A stretch of DNA of 64,000 nt from positions 58,843 through 122,842 of the forward strand of contig NMRB01000622.1 in the NCBI GenBank assembly GCA_002633025.1. The letters run 5' to 3'. A program made the translations under genes and the position numbers. The stretch is from Notospermus geniculatus. Its lineage: Eukaryota > Nemertea > Pilidiophora > Heteronemertea > Lineidae. Positions 54,935-64,000 of the stretch are shown piece after piece. The notes under the pieces are model-generated. The model was given only the letters and a program-made list of their open reading frames with translations, was not told the DNA's origin and did no database searches. Numbering within the stretch: position 1 is the stretch's first letter; each line of letters opens with the position of its first letter.

Positions 54935-56088
54935 GCGATTGCCTGCGCTACGACGGAACAGTCGGCATCAGGTGTCGCAAGCATGGTCAGGTCACAAAAA
55001 CGAAAAATGTGTATGATCGTCGTTGAACAGGCAGCCTCTGCGGGCAGGGAATCGTAACCGTGTTCAGGTCACCTGCGACTACAGCATCGCAAAGTTCTGG
55101 CAATCATGTGACTTGTGATCATGTGACCTTTTCAAGATGGCAGCGCCCATGCAGAGTATGAAAACGCTCGTCACTGATTGGTTAACTAAAATATACCAAC
55201 TTTTTGATAATCGCACGACGTCGCAACTCAAGTCAGGTCGACTGCGAATGGATTACGCCCGTCGGGATCATGATTCGTCGTGGTGCAGAAGTTCAGCATG
55301 TTGAACTCTTGCGATCCGTGATATTCTTGGTCGGCGACTGATTCTGATTGTCGCAAGTGAAGTCATGTCACACCTTATCGGCGACTGATTTGTCCCACGC
55401 TGTCGTGCTTCAGACGCAAAGTGATCTAGAAAAGTGAGCGTTGGCCTGTTCTGTGCCATCGCACACTCTTAAAAAATTTTTGTCACCGCAACTTGTCTGC
55501 GAATATTGATGAGATACTTTAGTCAGTCTGACGAATTACGTCATTCATGACACGATTTACTTGTCAGGGCGAGTCGCACATCTCTGTGACGAGTTCAGCT
55601 TGTCCAGTTGACAAGGTCTGTAGTTGTGGTGATAAGTTGCAGGTGGCAGGACATTATTGCGCATGCGCTTCCCTCACATTTATCGCTCAATTTCTTGAAC
55701 TCTAAGCATGCTGTCACCGTCGTTGCCTCATTAGCCACGAGGGTTTAGGGGTTATGTCTAGTAGTTTATATATTTCACAGGTCGTATATAGGTTCGAATC
55801 CCGCCGTAGGCCCTGAAATTTGGAAGGGTTTTTCTTTCATATGTACCTGTTGTTAGTACTTGTAACTACCGCATAACGGTCTCGTGGCGCATAATTTTTT
55901 GTGTAGCCTGAATGACGACATGTATTTGTTTCAATGATAAGATGTCTCTTTTCCGAGGATGACAAGTTGAAAACTTGTCAATTGACAAGATAGACCCTGT
56001 CAATTTAAGCATATTCTGAGAACGAGTTCCAGCTTGTCAGCACGAGAAATTTTTTAGGGTGCAAGGTCGACCTGACATCCGCATTGGG
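54911..56088. mobile_element. TIR element of about 1.2 kb with a nested element
   Basis: Ends AATGCGGAGGTCAGGTC / GACCTGACATCCGCATT. Inside, 55467-56062 has its own inverted ends (CTNAAAAAATTT, then TTGTCA/TGACAA motifs). A GGTTCGAATCCCGCC at 55790 looks like a tRNA B box without the rest of a tRNA. Confidence 0.55.
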
Positions 56089-56390
56089 AAGCGTGTGATT
56101 AAACGCTGTCTACGCCGGCATATGGCCGGCATGAATCATCTGGTATGCCGGTACCCTCCAACCATCAGCAACTTGTACTGATGAATCATCGGGTCGCTCC
56201 TCGCAGTTGTAATGATATCTAACTAGTAAATTCTTAGAGAATATTTCACTTTGCGGGAAAATTTGGGCCACAATGTACACGCCACGCGATCAGCATTGAG
56301 ATTGAGTGTATCAGCTGTGCATACTAAGCAAGCGCCACTTGAAATCACGCTGAATATACGAATAAACACCACTTTGTTTGGTTGACGATG

Positions 56391-56702
56391 GGCCGAATTT
56401 ATAAAACATAGCAAAAGCTTACAAGCCAAAGCCCCGAGGCCAAGTTTTTGCTTGTCAAGTCGAAGCACAAGCCAAAGAATTTGCTCACAAACATATTCAT
56501 AATCAATTGCTTAACCTAATGACCTTTTCTTATGAAGCCATGCACGATTTTCTATCTGATGAAGCTAATGCTCGCAAGGCAAAGCTTCTGCTAATTCTTG
56601 TAGGGAGTTGCTTGTTCTATGAAGCAAAAGCGAAACTTTATAAATACCTTTTCAAGAGAAAGCCCAGAAAAAGCAAATGCTAGTTTTTATGATTTCGGCC
56701 CA
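56391..56702. mobile_element. 312-bp TIR element
   Basis: GGGCCGAATTTATAAAACA / TTTTTATGATTTCGGCCC ends with inner GCAAAAGC-type repeats. Non-coding. Confidence 0.65.
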
Positions 56703-56904
56703 TTGTAGGCCTATGCGATTTGACACCAACAACATGTTAACTTACCTATCAACTACATAAAACAAAATATCCCCGCACATGTGTGCTTATTTTAGTAATT
56801 TTCAGCAGTGAAAGAGAGATAGCTCGCCGGTTTGTGTATTGACTGTATGGCATGTATGGGCACTAATGCGCATGCTCGCTACGCCACTATCCAATCCCAC
56901 CAGC

Positions 56905-57475
56905 CCAGGAGGTACGGCGTACTCACCGTGGAGAATCGGCAGCGCAGTAGCCGAGTTTTTCAGGTGGCAGCACTGGTATCCGAGTCGAACATGGCGGCTG
57001 TGTCACATATCGATGAGTGTGTTGCCGACTAAAACGCGAAAGATGGAGAGTTTCGGTCGAGGTGAGCGAATTTAAGTAAATTCGAGGATGATCTAGTGAT
57101 AATTTGCAATAGAACACGCCGAAATATAGGTGCTGAAGGAGTGTTGTTTCTTTGTTTGAAGTGGAAATGTTCGTAGTGTAGGCCGGTTGTTTCATTGATC
57201 GCAGTGAGCAGCTGGTGACACTTGAACGTTTCCACTTCAAATGTAAAATCGACTACGTAATTCCAATTAAGGAAGCTTTAGATTAATAGACGATAAACTG
57301 GAGGTCATCCTCGGCATGGTCTAAGCGTGTATACCTTTCATCTTCGGTACATTTGCTCCCCGCTTTGGAGTTGACATCTTCAACATTTGTGACACAGCCG
57401 CCATGTTCCGACTCGGATACCAGCTCTGCCACCTGAAAAACTCGGCTACTGCGCTGCCGATTCTCCACGGTGGTA
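56905..57475. repeat. Inverted duplication with convergent possible first exons
   Basis: 56930-57008 and 57388-57470 are inverted copies (GAGAATCGGCAGCGCAGTAG, CCGAGTTTTTCAGGTGGCAG, ATGGCGGCTGTGTCACA). On the minus strand ATG at 57404 opens MAAVSQMLKMSTPKRGANVP and reaches a donor AAAG|GTATAC after 70 coding bases. On the plus strand ATG at 57013 opens MSVLPTKTRKMESFGR and reaches GAG|GTGAGC after 49. Both end in phase 1. The two point at each other. I do not recognise the protein, and no second exon is seen. Confidence 0.4.
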
Positions 57476-58197
57476 CTCGTTTTGTGATACTGCACTTGTG
57501 CGGCGAACCTCGGCATTGGAGAGTGGCTAGTTCTCCAGGGCGTTTTGTTCAGCCGCCGTCTGTATGGAGGTTGGCCCGACAGGCAAACACGATAATGCGA
57601 TAAACGGAAAAAATCATCCAAATTTCACAATTTATTCTACTCGGATGATAACAAGAATCAACAGGCTTCTGTGTAATATTGATGTCTACAATTCCTCGCG
57701 ATTTTGCAGCGATACGTGGCATATTTTATTAGATAATGTGCGGAAAGCGCAGTATTGGATGGAGAGAGAGATCGAGAGAAATTCAGTGAAAACAAGGAAG
57801 GAAGACCGCCCGCCCGGGGACCGCCCCAGATGGGGCGGTCTTAATGATTGGTTCAACATCCTTTAATTTGAATTATTTTTGTTTGCTGGAGGACGGCTGC
57901 AGGTGAAACAAAACCTTCCGGCACATACATTTATCATGCTTATCCGCCGCATCTTCCATGACGTCAGAACAACGTGCTCCACATGATCCATGACGTCACA
58001 CCATGAGTCTTGCATAGTGGATCGACACCGGCCAACGCTGTAAAAGCAGGTAGCACACTAGACACCAACGCAGGTGCTTTTTGGACGAGAAAAGCTCACA
58101 GCGGGGTCAAGTGTGCTGCCCACTTTAAGTCTAAATCCAGGATTAGCGCTCAGCATATGGTGTAGATGAGTCATTGATAAGCCTACCTCTAGGATAA
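57476..58197. other. Unassigned; 100-codon open frame of unknown status
   Basis: A plus frame at 57564-57866 contains a basic, tryptophan-bearing stretch (SDTWHILLDNVRKAQYWMER) and ends across a GACCGCCC/GGGCGGTC hairpin. No domain or splice support. Confidence 0.3.
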
Positions 58198-58336
58198 AGC
58201 AGGGTTCATTGGCGCACGGATCCGGTCCGTTTTCAGTCCGTTTGCCCATAGTTTTCCGGATACGACAACGCAAAAGTCCATTTGAGCTATTTTTTACATA
58301 CCTGCGGACAGGATCCGCGTGCCAATGAACCTTGCT
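58198..58336. mobile_element. 139-bp MITE, TAA target duplication
   Basis: Ends AGCAGGGTTCATTGGCGCAC / GCGTGCCAATGAACCTTGCT with TAA on both sides (58195-58197, 58337-58339), Harbinger-like. Confidence 0.85.
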
Positions 58337-58339
58337 TAA

Positions 58340-59524
58340 CACACAAAAGGCTGCCCTTTCACGACGACAATGATATGCCGTCTGCCACAGGCGAACCCTT
58401 ATTCATGTTCGTTTCTTTCCATCCTCATATCCTTTGTTACATCACAAGAAGATTCATGCGGGAGCTGATCTATTCTTAGATCACTGAATTCATTCGATTC
58501 TGAAATTAGAACACACTGGACTCGATGGACTCGCCTATTATATGGCCACCACGGTGTTTGGGCTTTCGCAGTCGAGTGTCACGATAGGAAACTCCCGGAA
58601 GCAGTATGAACGTAGAGAACATCCAAAACTTTCATTTCACGAACGAACTGGTTGACGATCGCCACTCTGTTTCGAATAACCTTTGATCAGTGAAAATACC
58701 CGGAAGTGCACTGCTTAACCATTAGGCTGATGACGTCGTCGATCATGGAGGAAAACTTCTTGTAATGCTAGTATTTTATCCACCATATTTTACGTTCAAA
58801 CGGCGACACAAGTGGCATCCATCCAAAATCACCATTCTGAAGAACCCGAGAGATCTCAGGATGGATCCCTACATATGCCACCATGCACGGAGTCACTCAG
58901 CAGTAGACTAGCATCATTGGAGTTCCCAAGCCTTTCTGGCGACACGCCGCCCTCATACTAGCCCAGGCAGTTTCAAGCAAAACATTCCTAGGCTGTAGTC
59001 AGGACGGGAGTATCATAGTCTCGCACCGCCAGCCTCTGATCTCCCTCCGCTAACTACGCTTGGAGCAGAGTCTGGCCCCAGACGTGTTGATTCTGGTTAT
59101 ACTAACGGTTCCAGCATGTCACCACAGGTGGCGCTCCCACACAGACGTTGATTCAAACCCGCCATAAGTATTTCTTAGCGTACCGGAATAAAAAACTGAA
59201 ACAATGTCTCAAATTAGTCTTATCGAGCTTAATGACACATATTATTTACATTTTAATAATGTCCTGTTTTTTTTTAATCACCGTTCCTGTGACATCTGAA
59301 TCGATGCTCTGACTTAACGAATAGCTCTGTGTATGAATTACATCCGGGTATGCGCGCCCAGAATCAGGGTGCGGGTACCCGGATATGATTACGAAAATAC
59401 TTCGTCTGGGGCTGGTCCCTACCCGGTGAGCACTACTGCCTACTGCCGTCGTCGTCATCTCAGAGATTTTGATGGATCAAATACAAAGTACCATTCACAT
59501 ATCACGAGTGAGCATCGAGTGGAA
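58340..59524. other. No gene seen
   Basis: Unassigned. A short T-run lies near 59268. Confidence 0.4.
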
Positions 59525-60002
59525 CCATAAAGGAATCAACCATAAAGGTTCAACTTACAAATTTAGCATTTTAATGTGGATAGTATCCCTTTAAACCTCA
59601 ACAGATTTGCATTTATGACCCTTCCATATGACAGGAAAGACCCTTCCGCACGTTTACTGCAAATTTTGTTGAATTCCGAGTAGTTGACATGGTTGATCTT
59701 ATGATACAAAAGGACTGAATTAATGAGAACCCCATGAACGGTGTGAGCGCACGGTCTTCTGTGTAGATTTGAATAGGCTAACGTACATTTGCACGTTGAA
59801 CACAATTGTGCTGAAAATAGCTGTTTTCCTCAGAAATGGAATTCAAAGCATAACGTTGACAGGTTCATGTACCCCTTCACCACTACAAAAAAAGTTGAAG
59901 CGCCTGCCTATTACGTAAAGCCAAAATTCAGGCAGAGAGAGACATCTGGTGGCAACACATGAAGTTATCCCTCAGTAAGTTCATCGTTCGCAGTTAAACC
60001 CA
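59525..60002. mobile_element. CATAAAGGAATCAACC-family element, uninterrupted copy
   Basis: Collinear with the split copy at 16349-17325. Non-coding. Confidence 0.85.
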
Positions 60003-60132
60003 TCAAACCACCGAGTAACAACCACGGCTCAGAAAGTCATTGGAACATTAATTGCCCATTGCTGACGTCGTCATGTGATGCAAAGCCGGGGCAAAACGCG
60101 CACACGAACAAATAGCTCTCGAAAACTGCTCA

Positions 60133-60272
60133 GGCTAGGGATACACTGAACGCGATTTACCCATCGCGCGCGTTGTTTCTTTGTTATTTCATGCCGCAAT
60201 GCCTCCGAAACAAAGGAGATTCGTGCGAAAATCGCGCGCGATGGGTAAATCGCGTTCAGTGTATCCCTAGCC
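60133..60272. mobile_element. 140-bp MITE (GGCTAGGGATACACTG family), copy 1
   Basis: Ends GGCTAGGGATACACTGAACG / CGTTCAGTGTATCCCTAGCC with arms including GCGATTTACCCATCGCGCGC; TCA on both sides. Confidence 0.85.
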
Positions 60273-60414
60273 TCACGCAGATAGCCGCACCCTCTGAACA
60301 CGGATGCATGCATTAAATCTTTTGTTATTTTCCGCGGCTCTGCTTCCAAATAAGGCGAAGCGTCATAACGCAGCGTAAAACGCACACGTGGAAAAGGCCT
60401 TTTAGGCTAGGGAT

Positions 60415-60544
60415 ACACTGAACGCGATTTACCCATCGCGCGCGTTGTTTCTTTGTTATTTCATGCCGCAATGCCTCCGAAACAAAAGAGATTCGTGCGC
60501 AAATCGCGCCCGATGGGTGAATCGCGTTCAGTTTATCCCTAGCC
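60415..60544. mobile_element. 130-bp MITE (GGCTAGGGATACACTG family), copy 2
   Basis: Same orientation and nearly identical to copy 1. TTA left, TAA right. Confidence 0.85.
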
Positions 60545-60553
60545 TAAGGCCTG

Positions 60554-60672
60554 GGTCCACATGTGCGCTTTACGCTGCGTTTTGACGCTTCGCCCATTGT
60601 TTGGAAGCAGAGCGGCGGAAAATAACAGAAGATTTAACGCATCACGCAGCGTAAAACGCACATGTGGACACA
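60554..60672. mobile_element. MITE of the CTGCGTGATGCGT family
   Basis: CCACATGTGCGCTTTACGCTGCG / CGCAGCGTAAAACGCACATGTGG (each quoted in part) form the arms; related to 21431-21560. An interrupted relative spans 60090-60410 around the 60133 MITE. Confidence 0.75.
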
Positions 60673-60904
60673 AGCCGCGTTGTTTCCGCGTCGTTGGTCA
60701 CCGCGCGGAAAAATACAATGCTTTCAAGCGTTTTCGCGCACGGAAACGCACCAATGGAAAGCAGGCCTAAGGGCTGCTTTCCATTGGAGCGTTTTCGTGC
60801 GCGGAATTCTGTGCCGAAAAGTCGATCCAATTCATTTTCACTTAGCCGTTTCCATGACCGCGTTTCGGGAATCGCGAGACAAGCGCGAGAGGATCGACTT
60901 TCTT
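60673..60904. mobile_element. Back-to-back CTGCTTTCCATTGG ends abutting the Helentron
   Basis: CCAATGGAAAGCAG at 60750-60764 meets GGGCTGCTTTCCATTGGAGC at 60771. An inner AAAGTCGATCC/GGATCGACTTT pair runs up to the Rep gene, so this insertion probably cut the Rep C-terminus. Confidence 0.6.
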
Positions 60905-62840
60905 TCCTCGGGAGCGAGACTTGCAGCAAACCTATCAATCATACTTGTACAAAAGAGGTCTTCTCTGTCGTCATCCATCTCATCAACTACCGCTGATGGT
61001 TTGACCATTGCTACTCGTTTTTCCACTGGATTAGTGTTGATGAAGACATGAGTTCTTGTTGACATCTTCAGTGGTAAAGAGAGAAGTCTGTATGCTGCTT
61101 CTTGTGCACTGACTTCTCTACTATTTAGAAACTTTGAGCAAACTTTGTCTAGTTGCTTTCTGAGTTCGTCTGTCTGGTTCTCTTTTGCAACATTTCTCAA
61201 AAGATCACTCATCACTCTTTCACTTTTCATCATGTAACTGCATATGTACATTATGCACGAATAGGGATCTATGATGAACTGAAGGTCCATGTTGGCTTGC
61301 CAAGTGCTGAGGATATCATAGTTGTAACAGTTTATCCATCTTGCGTTAACATCTCTCTTTAGTACTGTGGTGGTACCAGAAAACGAAACCTTCAGTGCCT
61401 CCAAGTACGCCTGTTCTGTTATACCTGCTCTCTGTAATACACCTGTAAGTGTCACATCGTCACCAAGATCAGGATCATTTACAACATCAGACACCTTTCC
61501 AAGAAGTTTAACAACTTGTTCCTTTTCAATGTTGTTATCAGCGTCAGTGTCAGTTTTCTTTGCAACAATGGTGTATGAAGAAATGGGCCTGGGAAAATGG
61601 AATCTGCAACCACCATTTCGTCTGCATGTCCTCGAGTGTTTATGGCTTTGGTACTTTTTTGACAGTTCATTGACTTCACATGTCTGATACTGATCAATGA
61701 ATTCTATGATCTGTTCATCAGTAGGCCTACAAGAGTCTATTCTTGGAGCATTCTCTACCCATATGATACAATGAGCATGGGGCGACCCTCTTGCCTGAAT
61801 TTCTATTCTGTAGAAGAAGTCTACAATCTTCCCAATAGGGTTAGCGTTACTGCATAAGAAGTCCTTGAAGAATGATTGCACTCTATAGTTGAACATTCTT
61901 GCTGCTATCACTGGGTTTGTTCTGAGCCATCGAGATCTTTCTTCCCACTCCATTTCATGAACATCGTCATCAGTGAACTGTTTCCCATACTGTTTCCCAA
62001 TGGTCTGGATTATTTCTGGCCAGTTGAGGTCATTAGCTGACAGAGTGAGGAACCATGTTGGAATCCCTAATTGACGAACCATTGCTATTACTTCGTGTAA
62101 TGTTTTTTTCCAGTATGCAGGTGTGCCTCTGACATTTTTAAGAAATTTAAATGCAACATCTTTCCTCACTAAAGCCCTGAGATTTTCAGCATTTTTCAAC
62201 ATCGCAGCAGTTATTTTCTTACCACTTTGAACACTACTTCCGAGTTGTTTTAATGCAATGTGAGCTTCCTTTTTCACTTGATCAGCTTCTGTCACATATT
62301 GAGATGCCAGAAGATATTCAACATCTTTTGCAAATCTCCCGCCGCAATGCAGTAACCTCTGATTGAAATACTTCCTTGTAGTGAGCCTGACAGAACGTTT
62401 GGTTGAGAATGTATTGTGTGCATATGGAAACATATCTGGATCGGCCAGTTCTTCATAATGCTCATCTGTCAAAAAGGCTGTTGGCTTCTTGTTTTCTCCT
62501 GGTGCCACAGAAATTGGCTTCTTGTTTTCTGCTGGTGCCACAGAAATTATTCTATCAAAGTCTTACTTGTCTCAACTTGCAGACAAGTATCTAGGGGTAA
62601 ACCACATCTATTGGCAGATTCTTCGAATGCTACTCTCTCGTCCTCGTCCTCTTCCTGTTGATTACTAGATTCAAAATGCCGAGGAGCAATCATTGGTGTA
62701 GTCAACGTTTTTTCATTATCATCCTTAGGCAAAAGTGCGACATAATGTATTTGACCAATTAGGCCCAATGTTACACATGGCAAAGTTTCACTGATATCAA
62801 CTGTTTGGGGTCGGAGTATTGTAAAATGATCTTCATTCAC
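60838..62840 (-). pseudogene. Helentron Rep (HUH) protein, N-terminal region and Rep domain
   Basis: The long frame starts at 62541 (567 codons). It has the Helitron_like_N region (FAKDVEYLLASQYVTEADQV, RGTPAYWKKTLHEVIAM), then PTWFLTLSANDLNWPEI. The HUH motif is EIQARGSPHAHCIIWV (His about 255 and 257), and the tyrosine motif is MYICSYMMKSER (Tyr about 432 and 436, Lys 439). These are the residues that nick and join DNA in rolling-circle transposition. Upstream, a second frame (62840-62547) encodes ETLPCVTLGLIGQIHYVALL, possibly the end of an OTU-like domain, and joins by a frameshift near 62560. A 33-bp direct duplication (62490-62550) repeats SVAPAENKKPI as SVAPGENKKPT. After MIDRFAA (about residue 540) the protein leaves the family pattern at the MITE and stops. 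Helicase motifs are absent. Confidence 0.85.
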
Positions 62841-63649
62841 ATCAGATAGGATTCAGGGACCTTATTCACAAAAATTCGTATATTTTTTTAGTTACGGTAC
62901 CGTAAAGTACTATTTTACGGTACCGTAAATATCTAGCAATTTGTATTCACAAACGTTCCGTACCGTAACTTACGGTACAGTAAACTGAATAAAAAAAGCT
63001 CCGCGAAGTTCGATTTAATCTTCGTTTGTTGCGAATTTCAAATCAATTTGGTTAATTTATTCCTCATCTAATACTCTAGGCCGTTTGGTGCAAACTCGGA
63101 CCATACTGACGTAATTTTTGCGGAGGGCTATTCGTTGATCAACTCCATGGCGGTAAAGATGACCTGTGAATCCACCGAGTCATGGAGTAGGGTATGGGCG
63201 GTTATATCCGCAAAAAGTAGACCCGTTGACAAAACAGAGACGTAGGTTACAAAATCAGAGACGTGCTTTTAGAAAACAAAGATGTTCTTTAGCAAAACAA
63301 AGATGTTCATCAACAAAACAGAGACGTTTATCTGTGATTTGGAGTCGTTGACAAAGGAGACGTTGGGTGGCGATCGTGGCAGTTAAAGGTGAATTAGAGG
63401 TCTTATAACCCCCTGTCCAGACAAATTTTAATGAGGTCGAATTTGGTTGGATGTTGGTGCATGATGATGTCCCATCATGCCTCAGCAGGAATTAAGATAA
63501 GGGGGCGCTGCGATGGCTTTCGTGAAAATCGTTTTTTACTGTAGTTTTATTAAATTCCTTCGCAGTGCATTAGTACTAGGATATATCTAAAAAACGACTG
63601 GCGCCAAACTAAAATAAAAGGTGGCGTTTCTGAGATATTAATGCTTTTA
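62841..63649. other. Palindrome cluster and minisatellite; no gene
   Basis: 62893-62990 contains four TTACGGTACCGTAA-like palindromes. 63220-63330 is a degenerate repeat of about 21 bp (ACAAAACAGAGACG / ACAAAACAAAGATG) that yields a spurious basic open frame. Confidence 0.65.
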
Positions 63650-63965
63650 CGTTTTTGATCATAAATTCTGAAAGGGTTAACATATTAACCTAATTCTTGT
63701 ACATTCATCATTTCCACATGGCTGTGCATCCATACGCTACATAATGCAATTTGCCACATTTAAACCCCTTCCTGGTTTTTTCAGTGAAATGGAATGCTTG
63801 GACTTCCTAAGCCTTCCTCCCTGCAACTAGTGACGCCATCCTAACCTAGCGGAGATAACCATAACTCGGTCACGTGACCGACTTTTCTGACATGTGTAAA
63901 TGATGAACGTACAAGACTTAGGTCAATATGTTAACCCATTCAGAACTTATGACCAAAAACGTGGA
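63650..63965. mobile_element. 316-bp TIR element
   Basis: Arms of about 72 bp: ACGTTTTTGATCATAAATTC, GGGTTAACATATTAACCTAA, GTACATTCATCATTT and their inverse at 63892-63965. Confidence 0.8.
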
Positions 63966-64000
63966 TTATCAACACCCATCTAGGCCCCATTTATAATATT

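Noticed and set aside
55770-55815. tRNA gene at GGTTCGAATCCCGCC
   Set aside because: There is a B box but no matching acceptor stem, A box or anticodon arm upstream; probably SINE-derived.
63166-63351. Basic KQR-repeat open frame
   Set aside because: A translation of a degenerate repeat of about 21 bp with no other support.

Overview
This window is a piece of a metazoan nuclear genome, most likely from a marine invertebrate. The evidence is spliced exons with GT/AG borders, kringle exons, TTAGGG-like tracts, tRNA-derived SINEs, and animal-type BEL/Pao, Tc1, Harbinger, hAT and Helentron elements. There are no prokaryotic operons, no CRISPR array, no rRNA and no convincing intact tRNA. I cannot name the species. 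Five N stretches mark assembly gaps (3529, 11228, 31071-31148, 32826, 44930), and four of the five lie inside repeats.

Layout. 1-480: an AT-rich open frame resembling a Maverick/Polinton-type minor capsid (penton) protein, cut by the window edge. 1.5 kb: a possible PAN/apple exon on the minus strand. 4.0-5.6 kb: exons of a DUF6729-like gene on the plus strand, broken by a 676-bp element with a clean 8-bp target duplication. 7.2-12.8 kb: two copies of a kringle exon (243 bp each, minus strand) inside a segmental duplication. Between and within the copies lie deeply nested SINE, MITE and Tc1 insertions. 13-37 kb: almost entirely repeats, namely long foldback elements, a 20-bp minisatellite, large palindromes, tandem repeats and a fragment of a hAT-like gene. 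37.3 kb: a HARBI1-like transposase fragment. 37.6-38.4 kb: two exons of an RPA-type OB-fold gene. 41.7-43.1 kb: the helicase plus endonuclease end of a Helentron. 44.0-49.9 kb: a decayed BEL/Pao retrotransposon whose RT region is tandemly duplicated. 51-60 kb: foldbacks, duplications and MITEs, with a convergent pair of possible first exons near 57 kb. 60.9-62.8 kb: the Rep (HUH) end of a Helentron. 62.8-64 kb: palindromic and minisatellite sequence and one more TIR element.

How it fits together. Only the kringle, PAN, OB-fold and DUF6729-like exons look like possible host coding sequence, and the DUF6729-like gene is already disrupted. Everything else is mobile DNA in layers. Several TIR families share 3-bp TAA/TTA target duplications, the Harbinger signature, and the HARBI1-like fragment is a candidate relative of their mobilising enzyme. 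Others use TTAA (Kolobok/piggyBac type), TA (Tc1) or 7-8 bp. Because many insertions fall in sequence that also exists as an uninterrupted copy in the window, insertion sites and target duplications can be read directly.
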